Assembly: GCA_900544295.1 (NCBI GenBank)
Contig: UQUO01000008.1
Span: 16,247 to 80,246, forward strand
Direction of reading: 5' to 3'
From: an uncultured Eubacteriales bacterium
Lineage (GTDB): Bacteria; Bacillota; Clostridia; Oscillospirales; Oscillospiraceae
DNA length: 64,000 nt
Under the pieces are notes generated by a model that made no database searches, had not been told where the DNA came from, and saw only the letters and a program-made list of their open reading frames with translations. Numbering within the stretch: position 1 is the stretch's first letter; each line of letters opens with the position of its first letter. Below, one piece after another: positions 25,497 to 33,707 of the stretch. Position numbers and translations under genes: made by a program.

Positions 25497-26099
25497 ATGG
25501 ACGACAGAGAAAGCGTGCGGGCAGGACCTGAGGAAAAGAATTTGATGCTGACAGTGCATTACTCCAACCAGTGCGGTAATGCAAAAAACTGCCTGTATCC
25601 TTATTCCGGTACATCAGATAATCCGGAAGATCTACGCGTGCTGTTCAGCCACGACCACACATTCATTGATTTCAAAGACAATTACCGTTGCATTGATAAT
25701 TTCATAAAAGCAGTAATCGGCGCCCTTGATAATGACAACGACCATTCGGATGACCCGAAGGACTGGATAAGCATTTCTGATGTACCGCAGCTGTTTCCCG
25801 ATGTTCCGTGCATTGTCAGCACAAGCCGACATCACATGAAGCCTAAAGGCAATAAGGGTCCACGGCCCAGATATCATGTGGTGCTTCTGATTGACACCAT
25901 TACATCACCGTCGGAGTATGCGGCATTGCTGTCCAGGGTACAGGCGCTGTTCCCCTTCTTCGATGCCAAGGCGCTGGATGCCGGCCGGTTCTTCTTTGGA
26001 AATACGGATACGGAAGTCTATACCTTCCAGGGCCACAGAACGCTGACAGATTTTATTGAAGAACTGGAGGAGAACAAATTCATGGCGGCTATAGTGTGA
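25497..26099 (+). pseudogene. Truncated archaeo-eukaryotic-type primase of a phage or element
   Basis: About 200 residues from ATG 25497 (AGGAGG upstream). The start of a primase domain as found in phage and element primase-helicases is seen: DNDNDHSDDP (acidic catalytic motif), SRHHMKPK...RPRYHVVL (His motif) and DAKALDAGRFFFG. Full proteins continue with more domains; here the frame ends at FMAAIV-stop where unrelated minus-strand sequence begins. I read it as a stump cut by a rearrangement. Confidence 0.65.
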
Positions 26100-26100
26100 T

Positions 26101-26396
26101 TTTACTACAAAACGAACCTCTTCAATAAAATCAGCCAAAGTAGTCCATCCTAAAGATACTACCATATCGGGATTGCTTTCAAGATCAGCAAAAAGCTTTG
26201 GTAAATCAATACCACTTAATTCTTCTGGGATGGAAACACCCTGATTCAAAAGAAAATTTCTACACTCCTCATAATCAAGAGAAGATAATAACACGCCGTT
26301 TTCATTTTACCGAAGAGGGGTTTCGGCGGCGGCTGCACAAACGCCACTGGACAAAGCCATACAAAATGAAAGTACCAAAGCAAATAATCGTTTCAT
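26101..26396 (-). pseudogene. Small secreted protein gene with an in-frame stop and lost 3' end
   Basis: From ATG 26396 (GGAGGG 7 bp upstream) the frame gives a clear signal peptide (MKRLFALVLSFCMALSSGVC, then AAAAETPLR) and meets TAA at 26307. The same frame then continues with NENGVLLSSLDYEECRNFLL and GVSIPEELSG...LADFIEEVRFVV. This downstream part resembles the lipoprotein encoded just upstream, so the stop most likely interrupts one gene. The 3' end runs into the primase stump. Confidence 0.6.
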
Positions 26397-26446
26397 TTTG
26401 ACCCTCCTTGTTGTAATCGTCAAGATACACAGAAAGTAAATCAAAT

Positions 26447-26758
26447 CTATTTTTTGCCAGCTTCATATTCAACGACCAAATTGCGGATGTCCTCGTACAA
26501 GTCTGCAATCAAAGTGTCGCCTACAATGGGTGCTGGATGCTCGGGATTATCTTCCAATTCAATGATTATGCTACGAATTGTGTCCATGTCTACACTTTCT
26601 GGAATTGTAATGCCAGAATCAGTCATATATTGGTTCAGTTTGATATCCTCCAATTCTGACAATTTGTTTTCTTTGTTATTGTTGGAACAGGCAGAAAGCA
26701 ACAAAGCTGTTAGAACAATGACCAAAAATGAAGCCAGCAAACTTCTTCTGTAACGCAT
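26447..26758 (-). CDS. Small lipoprotein (103 aa)
   Basis: Signal peptide with lipobox LLSAC (Cys about residue 24), then a Asn/Lys-rich linker and a short helical domain (GITIPESVDMDTIRSIIIEL...LIADLYEDIRNLVV). It resembles the neighbouring interrupted secreted protein, suggesting tandem duplication. GGAGGG lies 10 bp before ATG 26758. Function unknown; location would be the outer face of the membrane. Confidence 0.75.
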   Translation of the reverse strand: MRYRRSLLASFLVIVLTALLLSACSNNNKENKLSELEDIKLNQYMTDSGITIPESVDMDTIRSIIIELEDNPEHPAPIVGDTLIADLYEDIRNLVVEYEAGKK

Positions 26759-26776
26759 TTAATTACCTCCCTCCTG

Positions 26777-26820
26777 AAAAAAAGCGCATAAGCAGACCAA
26801 CAGCAGTCCAACTTATGCGC
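26777..26820 (-). terminator. Hairpin with T-run ahead of the lipoprotein gene
   Basis: 9-bp perfect stem GCGCATAAG/CTTATGCGC with a 19-base loop, followed on the minus strand by TTTTTTT. It lies between a promoter (26974-27002) and the lipoprotein start, so it could act as an attenuator. Confidence 0.65.
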
Positions 26821-26917
26821 ATAAATGAATGATTTTAATTTGCCCTTTACATAACGGGAAGGTACACCTAAATCGTTCGCACAAAAAGTCAAACTGCTTA
26901 GCAGTAAAATGAATCAT
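26813..26917 (-). CDS. Possible leader peptide (34 aa)
   Basis: ATG 26917 follows AGAAGG at 8-bp spacing; the frame MIHFTAKQFDFLCERF... ends in the first arm of the terminator hairpin at 26777-26820. Length, position and overlap with the hairpin are those of an attenuation leader, but codon content gives no clear amino-acid signal. It could also be a chance frame. Confidence 0.3.
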   Translation of the reverse strand: MIHFTAKQFDFLCERFRCTFPLCKGQIKIIHLCA

Positions 26918-26973
26918 GATGTTACCTTCTATCATATCGATTGTGTCAGACAGCCCACAGTATTTACGAAATC

Positions 26974-27002
26974 ATCATAACATCATTCTATAAGGTTTGC
27001 AA
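26974..27002 (-). promoter_or_regulatory. Sigma-A promoter of the leader/lipoprotein transcript
   Basis: On the minus strand TTGCAA (27002-26997), 17-bp spacer, TATGAT (26979-26974). Confidence 0.6.
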
Positions 27003-27147
27003 TAATTATAATTAGCAAAAAAAGTGAATATTTTTGCATGCAGTATATACGAGGCGATAGAGAATGTGGCATATTGCTGTGGTTCTTGTCGCAGTATTGT
27101 AATTTCGGGTGTTTTCAGAGTAAAACCCCCCTTGACAAATCTGTTTC

Positions 27148-28702
27148 CAAAAGGCGATTCTCAAAAAATACGCACAAGAACAAGGTTTCCGCAACATCCA
27201 ATCTTTCGTGGACGATGGTTACTCTGGTGCCAACTTCAACAGACCCGATTGGAAACGAATGATTGAGTTGGTCGAGAACGATAAGGTCGGTGTCATCATC
27301 GCCAAGGATATGAGCCGTATCGGCAGAAACTATCTGGAGGTCGGTTTCTACACGGAAATGCTTTTCCCCGAACACGATGTCCGTTTCATCGCCGTGAACA
27401 GCGGTGTGGACAGCGCCAACCAGCAGGACAATGACTTTACTCCGTTCTTGAATATCATCAACGAGTTCTATGTCAAGGACAGCAGTAAAAAGGTCAAGGC
27501 GGTTATGAAGCAGAAAGGCGAATCCGGTGAGTATCTGACCACCAATCCGCCCTATGGCTACATGAAAGACCCGACAATCCAAAGCGACATTGGATTGTGG
27601 ACGATGAAGCCGCAGCCGTTGTCCGTCAGATCTTCGCATGGTGTATGGAGGGCTTCGGTCCCTCTCAAATCGCCAAGAAACTGAAGGAAGCAAAGGTGGA
27701 TTGCCCCACCGTTCATTGGATGAAGATGGGACGAAATGCTCCTGCAAAGACACCGGACAATCCTTACGATTGGGCACCACGCACTATCACCGGCATACTG
27801 GAAAAGATGGAATACCTTGGTCACATGGTCAACTTTAAGACCCGTAAGCAGTCGTACAGAAGCAAAAAGAAACTCGAAAACCCTCCCGATCAATGGAAGA
27901 TTTTCGAGAACACCCATGAAGCCATTATTGACGAAGAAACCTTCGCCCGTGTACAGTAACTTCGCAAGAACAAACGCAGACCTACCAGAACAGGCAAGAC
28001 CAATATGTTCTCCGGTCTCGTCCGCTGTGCCGATTGTGGTGAGAAATTGTACTACTGCACCAGCAACAGTTTTGAAACCAGACAAGACCATTTTGTATGC
28101 TCAACTTCCCGTAAAAAGGGCAAGGAAGTTTGCGACACTCACTTCATCCGTGCCGTGGTACTGGAAGAAGGTACACTCCAACACATGAGGTTGGTAATCC
28201 AATGTGTTGCTGATTATGAGGATGCGTTCCGCAGAGCATTAGGTGCAAAGCGAAGTGAGGAAGTAAAGAAAGAGCTTTCTGCCAAGAAGAGAACTTTGCA
28301 GAAAGTTGAAAACCGTCTGGCGGAACTGGACAGATTGTTTAAGCGTATTTATGAGAATATGGTCAATGGTAAACTGTCCGAAGCTCGTTTTCAGATGTTG
28401 TCTGACGGTTATGAGCAGGAGCAGGCAGACTTGAGAGCCAAGATTGAAATGCTTGAAAACAAATACAGAATCAAGAAAATCAAGCGGAGAACGTTGACAG
28501 GTTTATCCGACAGGCAAAGAAATACCTGTACTTGGAGAAGCTGACACCTAAAATTCTGAACGATATGGTAAATGCCGTATATGTTCATGCACCGGACAAG
28601 TCCAGCGGACACCGAGTTCAGGATGTGACGATCAGCTACAACTATATCGGCATACTCCCCGCCAATTTACTCTATGACGTTATGAACGGGAAAGCGGCAT
28701 GA
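27148..28702 (+). pseudogene. Large serine recombinase, N-terminally truncated and multiply broken
   Basis: Pieces in order: SFVDDGYSGANFNRPDW to about 27600 (frame 1), then DEAAAVVRQIFAWCMEGFG after a frameshift (frame 3), an in-frame TAA at 27957, the zinc-ribbon part MFSGLVRCADCGEKLYYC and coiled coil, then a second frameshift near 28487 to ILNDMVNAVYVHAPDK and the C-terminus (frame 2). The first 40-50 residues with the catalytic Ser are missing. This is the TnpX/TndX type that moves Tn4451-like elements. It probably once mobilised the island to its left. Confidence 0.85.
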
Positions 28703-28722
28703 TTACTCATGCCGCCTTCCCG
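28687..28722 (+). terminator. Hairpin at the end of the dead recombinase
   Basis: Nearly perfect 15-bp inverted repeat (CGGGAAAGCGGCATG with CATGCCGCCTTCCCG) spanning the stop codon. No T-run follows directly, so termination is uncertain. Confidence 0.5.
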
Positions 28723-28732
28723 AAAACATTAT

Positions 28733-28749
28733 TATACTGTTTTATTGGA
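28733..28749 (+). other. Candidate attachment-site remnant (right end of island)
   Basis: TATACTGTTTTATTGGA, 15 of 17 bases identical to 41715-41731, which also follows a serine-recombinase 3' end. Both are followed by a GGGCGCTTTTT terminator tail. This suggests a shared element end or target for related recombinases. Confidence 0.4.
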
Positions 28750-28750
28750 C

Positions 28751-28772
28751 CGCCCCGAACAGGGCGCTTTTT
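28751..28772 (+). terminator. Short GC-rich terminator-like hairpin
   Basis: CGCCC-N6-GGGCG followed by CTTTTT on the plus strand, 17 bp beyond the stop of the minus-strand SGNH gene. A nearly bidirectional element closing both flanking transcription units is likely. Confidence 0.55.
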
Positions 28773-28788
28773 ACAGGTATTTGTGAGC

Positions 28789-29601
28789 TCAGCGTTCAAG
28801 GGGACTTATGACAAAGCTGCGCTCCGCCAGGCGGAGGGCCTGCTGTTCGGCGCGGGCGCGGCGCAGCTCCGGCAGGCTCTTCGCCGCGAGGTCGTCCATC
28901 AGGTAGCCCCTGGCGAGCAGATTCTGCGCCAAAAAATCGTACCAGCGGCGGATGCCGATGTCCGTCAGGTGGGCCCCGTCTGGCAGATAGCAGCCGCTGC
29001 CCCAGCAGGAGTGCGAATCCAGCAGGACCACCCGCGTCTCGCCCAGAGCCTCGTAATAGGCCACTGTGTCGGCTATGACGCCGTTTATCCTCTCCGTTGC
29101 CACTACACCGGTCACGGAATCCGGCACGGTCTGGACGTAGATCGTGGCCGCCGGCCAGTTTTCGAGCATGTGGTCGATGACGACGGTGTAGTCCTCCACG
29201 ACGGAGTACTCGCTGCTGTTCGAGCCCATGAGGAAAAGCACGCGCTCAAAACGGCCCGCCGTGGCCTCCACGGCCTCGGCGAAGGTCAGGCCCTCAAGTC
29301 CGGGGCTCGTCGTGCTGCCGTAGGCGTTCTGTTCCAGGGGCTTGAGGGGCCACCAGTCCTCGAAGTAGTAGTTGACGGCGCTGTTGGGCGCGGCCATGTA
29401 GCTCGCGCCGCAGAGCAGATCCATGGGCTTCAGGAAATAGTCCACGAGGTGGCAGGTGAGCGAATCGCCCACCAGCACGGTGCGGCTGTCGAGGAAAGGT
29501 ACGCCGCAGAAGCCCGCGTCCTCCGAGCTCGCGGAGGCGGAACAGCAGACGCACAGGCAGGAGGCGGCCAGCAGCAGGCAGATGAATCTTTTAGCTTTCA
29601 T
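28789..29601 (-). CDS. Secreted SGNH/GDSL-family hydrolase
   Basis: 270 residues from ATG 29601 (ATG 29610, overlapping the previous stop as ATGA, is an alternative). An N-terminal hydrophobic segment with several Cys (LLLAASCLCVCC) is a signal peptide, perhaps of a lipoprotein. Block I VLVGDSLT holds the catalytic Ser, block III GSNSSEY the Asn, and DGAHLTDIG the Asp and His. Such enzymes deacylate polysaccharides or lipids at the cell surface. It ends the recA-containing cluster and follows a YesL-like gene. Confidence 0.82.
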   Translation of the reverse strand: MKAKRFICLLLAASCLCVCCSASASSEDAGFCGVPFLDSRTVLVGDSLTCHLVDYFLKPMDLLCGASYMAAPNSAVNYYFEDWWPLKPLEQNAYGSTTSPGLEGLTFAEAVEATAGRFERVLFLMGSNSSEYSVVEDYTVVIDHMLENWPAATIYVQTVPDSVTGVVATERINGVIADTVAYYEALGETRVVLLDSHSCWGSGCYLPDGAHLTDIGIRRWYDFLAQNLLARGYLMDDLAAKSLPELRRARAEQQALRLAERSFVISPLER

Positions 29602-29606
29602 GTCGA

Positions 29607-30239
29607 TCATTCCAAATACCAGGTGTCCGTACCCTCGTCGAACTCGCTGCGCTTCGGCATGTAGTGCCGGAAGGCGGGTTCGAGCAGGAAGGTCGCGGCA
29701 AATGTGCCCAGCCCGGGGGCCAGGATGAGCGCGGGCGGGAAGAAGCGGAAGGCTGCGCCCAGCGCAGCCCAGAGCGCCGCAAGGCCAAGCGTCCTGAGCG
29801 GGAACCTCAGCGCCGCGCGCAGGGAGAACAGCAGTATCTGCGACGTCTTGAACCTGAAGCGGCTCAGCACCGGGCAGGCCACGGCCAGGATGAGAAAGGC
29901 CACGATGAGGGCAAAGAAAAAGGTCGCCCTGTAAAAGAAGTCCACGGCCGCGCTCTGCGGCAGATTCACCACGTACACCGCCGCGAAAAAGCCAACAGCG
30001 CAGAAAAGCGCCAGTATGACGGAGAGCGCCGCGCCCTGGCGGAAGTTCTCCCTGAAGGAGCGGAAATACTCCCTGTACGGCCCGCCGCGGCCGCGTCTCA
30101 CAGACTTGGCCACGGAGTAGTAGAGCGCCGTCGCGGCCGGGCATATCGTCACGACGCCGAGGCTTATGACGAGCGTCATAGCGCCCAGCGCGATGAGGTC
30201 TATGGCTGCAGACCAGATGGAAAAGCCCCTGTCCTTCAT
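29607..30239 (-). CDS. YesL-like (DUF624) membrane protein
   Basis: 210 residues with about five membrane segments (LIALGAMTLVISLGVVTICP; AALSVILALFCAVGFFAAVY; FFALIVAFLILAVACPVL; ...). The opening with PAATALYYSV and the spacing of segments match YesL/DUF624, often linked to carbohydrate or envelope genes. The start overlaps the stop of the DUF3810 gene as ATGA. Confidence 0.75.
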   Translation of the reverse strand: MKDRGFSIWSAAIDLIALGAMTLVISLGVVTICPAATALYYSVAKSVRRGRGGPYREYFRSFRENFRQGAALSVILALFCAVGFFAAVYVVNLPQSAAVDFFYRATFFFALIVAFLILAVACPVLSRFRFKTSQILLFSLRAALRFPLRTLGLAALWAALGAAFRFFPPALILAPGLGTFAATFLLEPAFRHYMPKRSEFDEGTDTWYLE

Positions 30240-31363
30240 CCCAGCGCCTCCCTTGCCTCGTCTATGTAATAGTGGACCAGCAGGTTCACGCAGGCCCCAT
30301 AGCTCTGCATGCCCAGCTCCTGGCCGTTGGATTTGAGGAAGGAGTCGTACACCGTGTTCGAGGCCTTCTGCGCCGCGCTGTCGCGGAACTCGTCCCAATA
30401 GGCCGACTGCGCCTTGAAGTCCGCGCGCACGGTGTCGGAGAGGCTGTAGTAGATCTCGGTATAGGCCTCGTAGTCCGCGCCGGCCAGGGCGTTGCCGAGG
30501 TAGATGTAGGCCAGGGCCGCGCCGGCGTAGCGGAAGTCCGCGTATTCCGACTCCAGGCAGGAGAGGACGGCGACGAAGTTGCACTCCTGCTCCATGGCCA
30601 CGCCGCGCTGGTGGGCTATCTCGTGCTGGCTCGTCGAGGGCAGGAGGAAGACGGGCGAATCCATGTTGAGGTTGGCCTCCCCCGTCATGGGGAAGAAGAA
30701 GCCTGTGAAGTCGAGGTAGCTCATGATGCGGGAGAAGTGGATGGGCTTCGGCCGGAGCGCCTCGCCGTCGAGGAAGGGGTAGAGTTCTGCGGCGCCCTCG
30801 AAGACCCCGGCGGCCCGGTCGAGGACGGAATCCCTGTCCGTCGTGCAGGCGCCATTTTCGTCGCGCGGCACCTCGTCGGCGTACTCGCTCGCCAGGGCGG
30901 CGAACCAGCGGGTGACGGTCTCAAGCTCCTCCAGCTCCAACGGCCCGTCGTCCACGCCGGACTGCTCGGCAAAGCCGGGCGCGTAGTAGCAGGGTGTCCA
31001 CATGACGCTGAGCCCCGCCCAGAATACCGCGCCCGCCATGGCGAGAGTGAGGACCAGGCGGTAGAGCTGCCAGGGCTTCTCCGGAAAGCGGATGAGCCGG
31101 TAGACGCACCAGAGCAGGTAGGCCGCGAGGCCCAGGATGGCAGCAGCGTAGACGAGCTCCGCCGCAGAGAAGGCAAAGTGGGAGCAGAGCTTCGACATGA
31201 AGAGATGGTAGGGGTGCGTCACGTGCTCATACACCCAGAGCATCGCGCCCTCGTCCACGCGCAGGGCGTAGATGAGCGCCACGGCCAAAAGGCACAGGAG
31301 CGTTATGCCCAGGCGCACCGGCGCCAGGCGGCGGAGACTTTTCTTGTGAGCAGTTTTTTCCAT
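30236..31363 (-). CDS. DUF3810 membrane-bound putative metallopeptidase
   Basis: 375 residues. Three N-terminal membrane segments (residues about 17-35, 65-90, 105-125) precede an outer domain with HEIAHQRG, a HExxH zinc motif, and PCYYAPGF. The family (DUF3810) is widespread in Clostridia but uncharacterised; a zinc protease role is inferred from the motif. It overlaps the YesL-like gene and follows pgsA by about 50 bp. Confidence 0.8.
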   Translation of the reverse strand: MEKTAHKKSLRRLAPVRLGITLLCLLAVALIYALRVDEGAMLWVYEHVTHPYHLFMSKLCSHFAFSAAELVYAAAILGLAAYLLWCVYRLIRFPEKPWQLYRLVLTLAMAGAVFWAGLSVMWTPCYYAPGFAEQSGVDDGPLELEELETVTRWFAALASEYADEVPRDENGACTTDRDSVLDRAAGVFEGAAELYPFLDGEALRPKPIHFSRIMSYLDFTGFFFPMTGEANLNMDSPVFLLPSTSQHEIAHQRGVAMEQECNFVAVLSCLESEYADFRYAGAALAYIYLGNALAGADYEAYTEIYYSLSDTVRADFKAQSAYWDEFRDSAAQKASNTVYDSFLKSNGQELGMQSYGACVNLLVHYYIDEAREALG

Positions 31364-31414
31364 AGGCAGTTTGAAAGGGGGCGCGGCGGGGTTCCGCCGC
31401 GCCGGGTCAGTGAC

Positions 31415-31936
31415 TTATTTGAACACCGAGGCGTTCTTTGCGAAATACTCTATGCCGGAGTAGACGGTCGTGGCCAGGACGACTATCCAGCAGGCCGTCA
31501 CCGTCCAATCCGGGACGGGCAGCATCAGCAGGATGAAGCAGACCATGGTGGAGGCGGTCTTTATCTTGCCGGACCAGGCGGCGGCGATGACCTTGCCTCC
31601 CTCCACGGCCACGAGGCGCAGGCCCGTCACCGCCAGCTCCCGCGCCACGACGATTATCGCCGCCCAGGCGGGGAAGAGGCCCGTGTCCACATACACGAGC
31701 ATGACCGAGATGACGAGCAGCTTGTCCGCCAGGGGGTCCAGGAACTTGCCGAAGTTCGAGACCTGATTGTAGTGCCTTGCGATGTAGCCGTCCACGAAGT
31801 CGGAGACGGAGGCGAGGGCGAAGACGCCCAGCGCCCAGTACATGTGACCGGGGAAGTCCAGGTACATGAGCACTAGCACGGCGGGGATGAGCAGCACGCG
31901 GACGATCGTTATCTTGCTGGCTGTCGTTAGCTTCAT
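31415..31936 (-). CDS. pgsA: CDP-diacylglycerol-glycerol-3-phosphate 3-phosphatidyltransferase
   Basis: 173 residues with four or five membrane segments. The CDP-alcohol phosphotransferase signature is complete: DGYIARHYNQVSNFGKFLDP then LADKLL (D-G-x2-A-R-x8-G-x3-D-x3-D). The enzyme makes phosphatidylglycerophosphate, the first step to phosphatidylglycerol and cardiolipin. The start overlaps rimO by 4 bp. Confidence 0.93.
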   Translation of the reverse strand: MKLTTASKITIVRVLLIPAVLVLMYLDFPGHMYWALGVFALASVSDFVDGYIARHYNQVSNFGKFLDPLADKLLVISVMLVYVDTGLFPAWAAIIVVARELAVTGLRLVAVEGGKVIAAAWSGKIKTASTMVCFILLMLPVPDWTVTACWIVVLATTVYSGIEYFAKNASVFK

Positions 31937-33243
31937 ATTATCCTCCCTCTGAGGACGCCGTCTTCGGCGCTCTCCACGCGGAAAGTGACTATGTCTCCGG
32001 GCTCACATTCGCCCTCCATGACTGCTCCGCCGTCTATGCCGGGGGAATCGAACCAGCTGCGGCCCACGGCGAGGCCCGTCTCGCCGTCTATGTAGTCGCA
32101 GATGGCCTCGACCTCGCGGCCGACGAGCGAGCCCTCCCACACGTCCATGACCTCGGCCTGGAGCCGCTCCACCAGCGCGGCGCGCTCCATGGCTACGTCC
32201 TTCGGCGGATACTCCATCCTCGCGGCGGGCGTGCCCTCCTCGGGCGAGAAGGGGAAGACCCCGGCGCGCTCGATCTTCGCCTCGCGCAGGAACTCGCACA
32301 GCTCCTCAAACTCCGCCTCGCCCTCGCCGGGCAGGCCGGTTATGAGGCTCGTGCGCAGCACGAGGCCGGGGATGCGCTCGCGCAGCTTCTTGAACAGGGC
32401 GCGGATGCTCTCGCCCGTGTCGCGCCGGTTCATGCGCCGGAGGATGCGGTCGTCTATGTGCTGGATGGGGATGTCGATGTATTTGACGATCTTCGGCTCC
32501 GAGGCGATGAGCTCTATGAGCTCGTCGTCGAGCTCGTGGGGGTAGAGATAGTGCAGGCGTATCCAGCGCAGGCCGTCTATCTTCACGAGCTCGCGCAGGA
32601 GCGCGGCGAGGCTCGGCCTGCCGAAGAGATCGAAACCGTAGTGCGTGAGGTCCTGGGCGACGAGGATGAGCTCCCTGTACCCGCGCTCTGCCAGCTGCCG
32701 GGCCTCGGCCAGGATGTTCTCCATGGGCCGGGAGCGGAAGCGCCCGCGTATCTTCGGGATGAGGCAGTAGGAGCAGTGGTTGTCGCAGCCGTCCGCTATG
32801 AGCAGGTAGGCCCAGACCCCGCCGGTGCTGATGACGCGCCCCGTCTCCGAGACGGCGGCGCAGTTGTCGCCTATTATGACCGGCTTCTCGCCCCGCAGCG
32901 CGCCCTCCAGGGCCGCCGCCACCTCGTCGTAGCTGCCCGCGCCGATGACGGCGTCCACCTCCGGCAGCTCGGAGATGATCTCGTCCCTGTAGAGCTCCGA
33001 GAGGCAGCCGGCGACGACGAGCTTTTTGAGCCTTCCCGTCTCCTTGAGCCGGGCCGTTTCGAGGATGGTGTTTATGGCCTCCTGCTTTGCGTCCTCTATG
33101 AAGGCGCAGGTGTTTATGACGATGGCCTCGGCCTCGGTCTCGTCGTTCGTGAGCTCATAGCCCGCGTCCGCGAGCTTTTTGAGCATCTGCTCCGAGGCGA
33201 CCCGGTTCTTCGGGCAGCCGAGGGAGATCATGCCTACCTTCAT
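31933..33243 (-). CDS. rimO: Ribosomal protein S12 (Asp) methylthiotransferase
   Basis: 436 residues, normal length. N-terminal UPF0004 domain with the second-cluster cysteines (LGCPKN, NTCAF, AGCLSEL), radical-SAM motif CDNHCSYC, and a C-terminal TRAM domain. ADGCDNHC and IPKIRGRFRSR are typical of RimO as opposed to MiaB. It methylthiolates an Asp of S12. Overlaps recX and pgsA by 4 bp each, so the whole cluster is one transcript. Confidence 0.95.
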   Translation of the reverse strand: MKVGMISLGCPKNRVASEQMLKKLADAGYELTNDETEAEAIVINTCAFIEDAKQEAINTILETARLKETGRLKKLVVAGCLSELYRDEIISELPEVDAVIGAGSYDEVAAALEGALRGEKPVIIGDNCAAVSETGRVISTGGVWAYLLIADGCDNHCSYCLIPKIRGRFRSRPMENILAEARQLAERGYRELILVAQDLTHYGFDLFGRPSLAALLRELVKIDGLRWIRLHYLYPHELDDELIELIASEPKIVKYIDIPIQHIDDRILRRMNRRDTGESIRALFKKLRERIPGLVLRTSLITGLPGEGEAEFEELCEFLREAKIERAGVFPFSPEEGTPAARMEYPPKDVAMERAALVERLQAEVMDVWEGSLVGREVEAICDYIDGETGLAVGRSWFDSPGIDGGAVMEGECEPGDIVTFRVESAEDGVLRGRII

Positions 33244-33707
33244 TCGTCCAACTCCAATCCATGACTGAGCCTCTTCGCCGCGGAGGAGACCTCTTCCCAG
33301 GAGAAGCCCCGGCGTATGAGCGCGGCGCAGGCGCGGCGCAGCTCGTCCCCCTCCGGGGCGCGGCCGCGCAGCTTTTGCATGAGCAGGCGCTCAACCGTGT
33401 CCGACTGCTCCGGCAGCTCATCGATCGCGGCGTCCCAGAGCTCGCGCGGCAGCTTCCGGCGGCGCAGCTCCTCCCGTATCCGTGCGCGGCCGTAGCCCTT
33501 CGCGGCGTAGTGCCGCACGACCATGGCCGCGTAGTTTTCGTCGTTCACAAAGCCGAGTTCGGCCATGCGCGCAGCCGCGGCGCGGGCTGAGTCCGGGTCA
33601 TCGCCCTTTTCCACGAGCTTCGCGGAGAGCTCGGCCTCGGAATAATCCCGCTTCTCCAGCAGGCGCAGCGCGCGGGCCTTCGCCCTCTCGGCGGGGGTCT
33701 CAGCCAT
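33240..33707 (-). CDS. recX: Regulatory protein RecX
   Basis: 155 residues of three-helix repeats ([43 protein letters not shown]). RecX binds and restrains RecA filaments. It overlaps the 3' end of recA by 8 bp and the start of rimO by 4 bp, as expected for translational coupling. Confidence 0.9.
   Translation of the reverse strand: MAETPAERAKARALRLLEKRDYSEAELSAKLVEKGDDPDSARAAAARMAELGFVNDENYAAMVVRHYAAKGYGRARIREELRRRKLPRELWDAAIDELPEQSDTVERLLMQKLRGRAPEGDELRRACAALIRRGFSWEEVSSAAKRLSHGLELDE

Larger units (their letters stand above)
6446..28749. mobile_element. Accessory defence island with a dead serine-recombinase gene at its right end
   Basis: Between the terminator at 6365 and the SGNH gene at 28789 the DNA is of lower GC than the flanks. 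It carries DISARM, AbiE, primase-fragment, small secreted-protein and recombinase genes. The recombinase at the right end is broken several times, so the island is probably fixed. The right edge carries TATACTGT-TTTATTGGA (28733-28749), nearly identical to a site at the end of another recombinase remnant at 41715-41731. A looser match (TATACT at 6446) occurs at the left edge. Boundaries are approximate. Confidence 0.55.

Noticed and set aside
28699..29664. Plus-strand frame opposite the SGNH hydrolase
   Set aside because: Antisense of a gene with signal peptide and catalytic blocks; no independent support.
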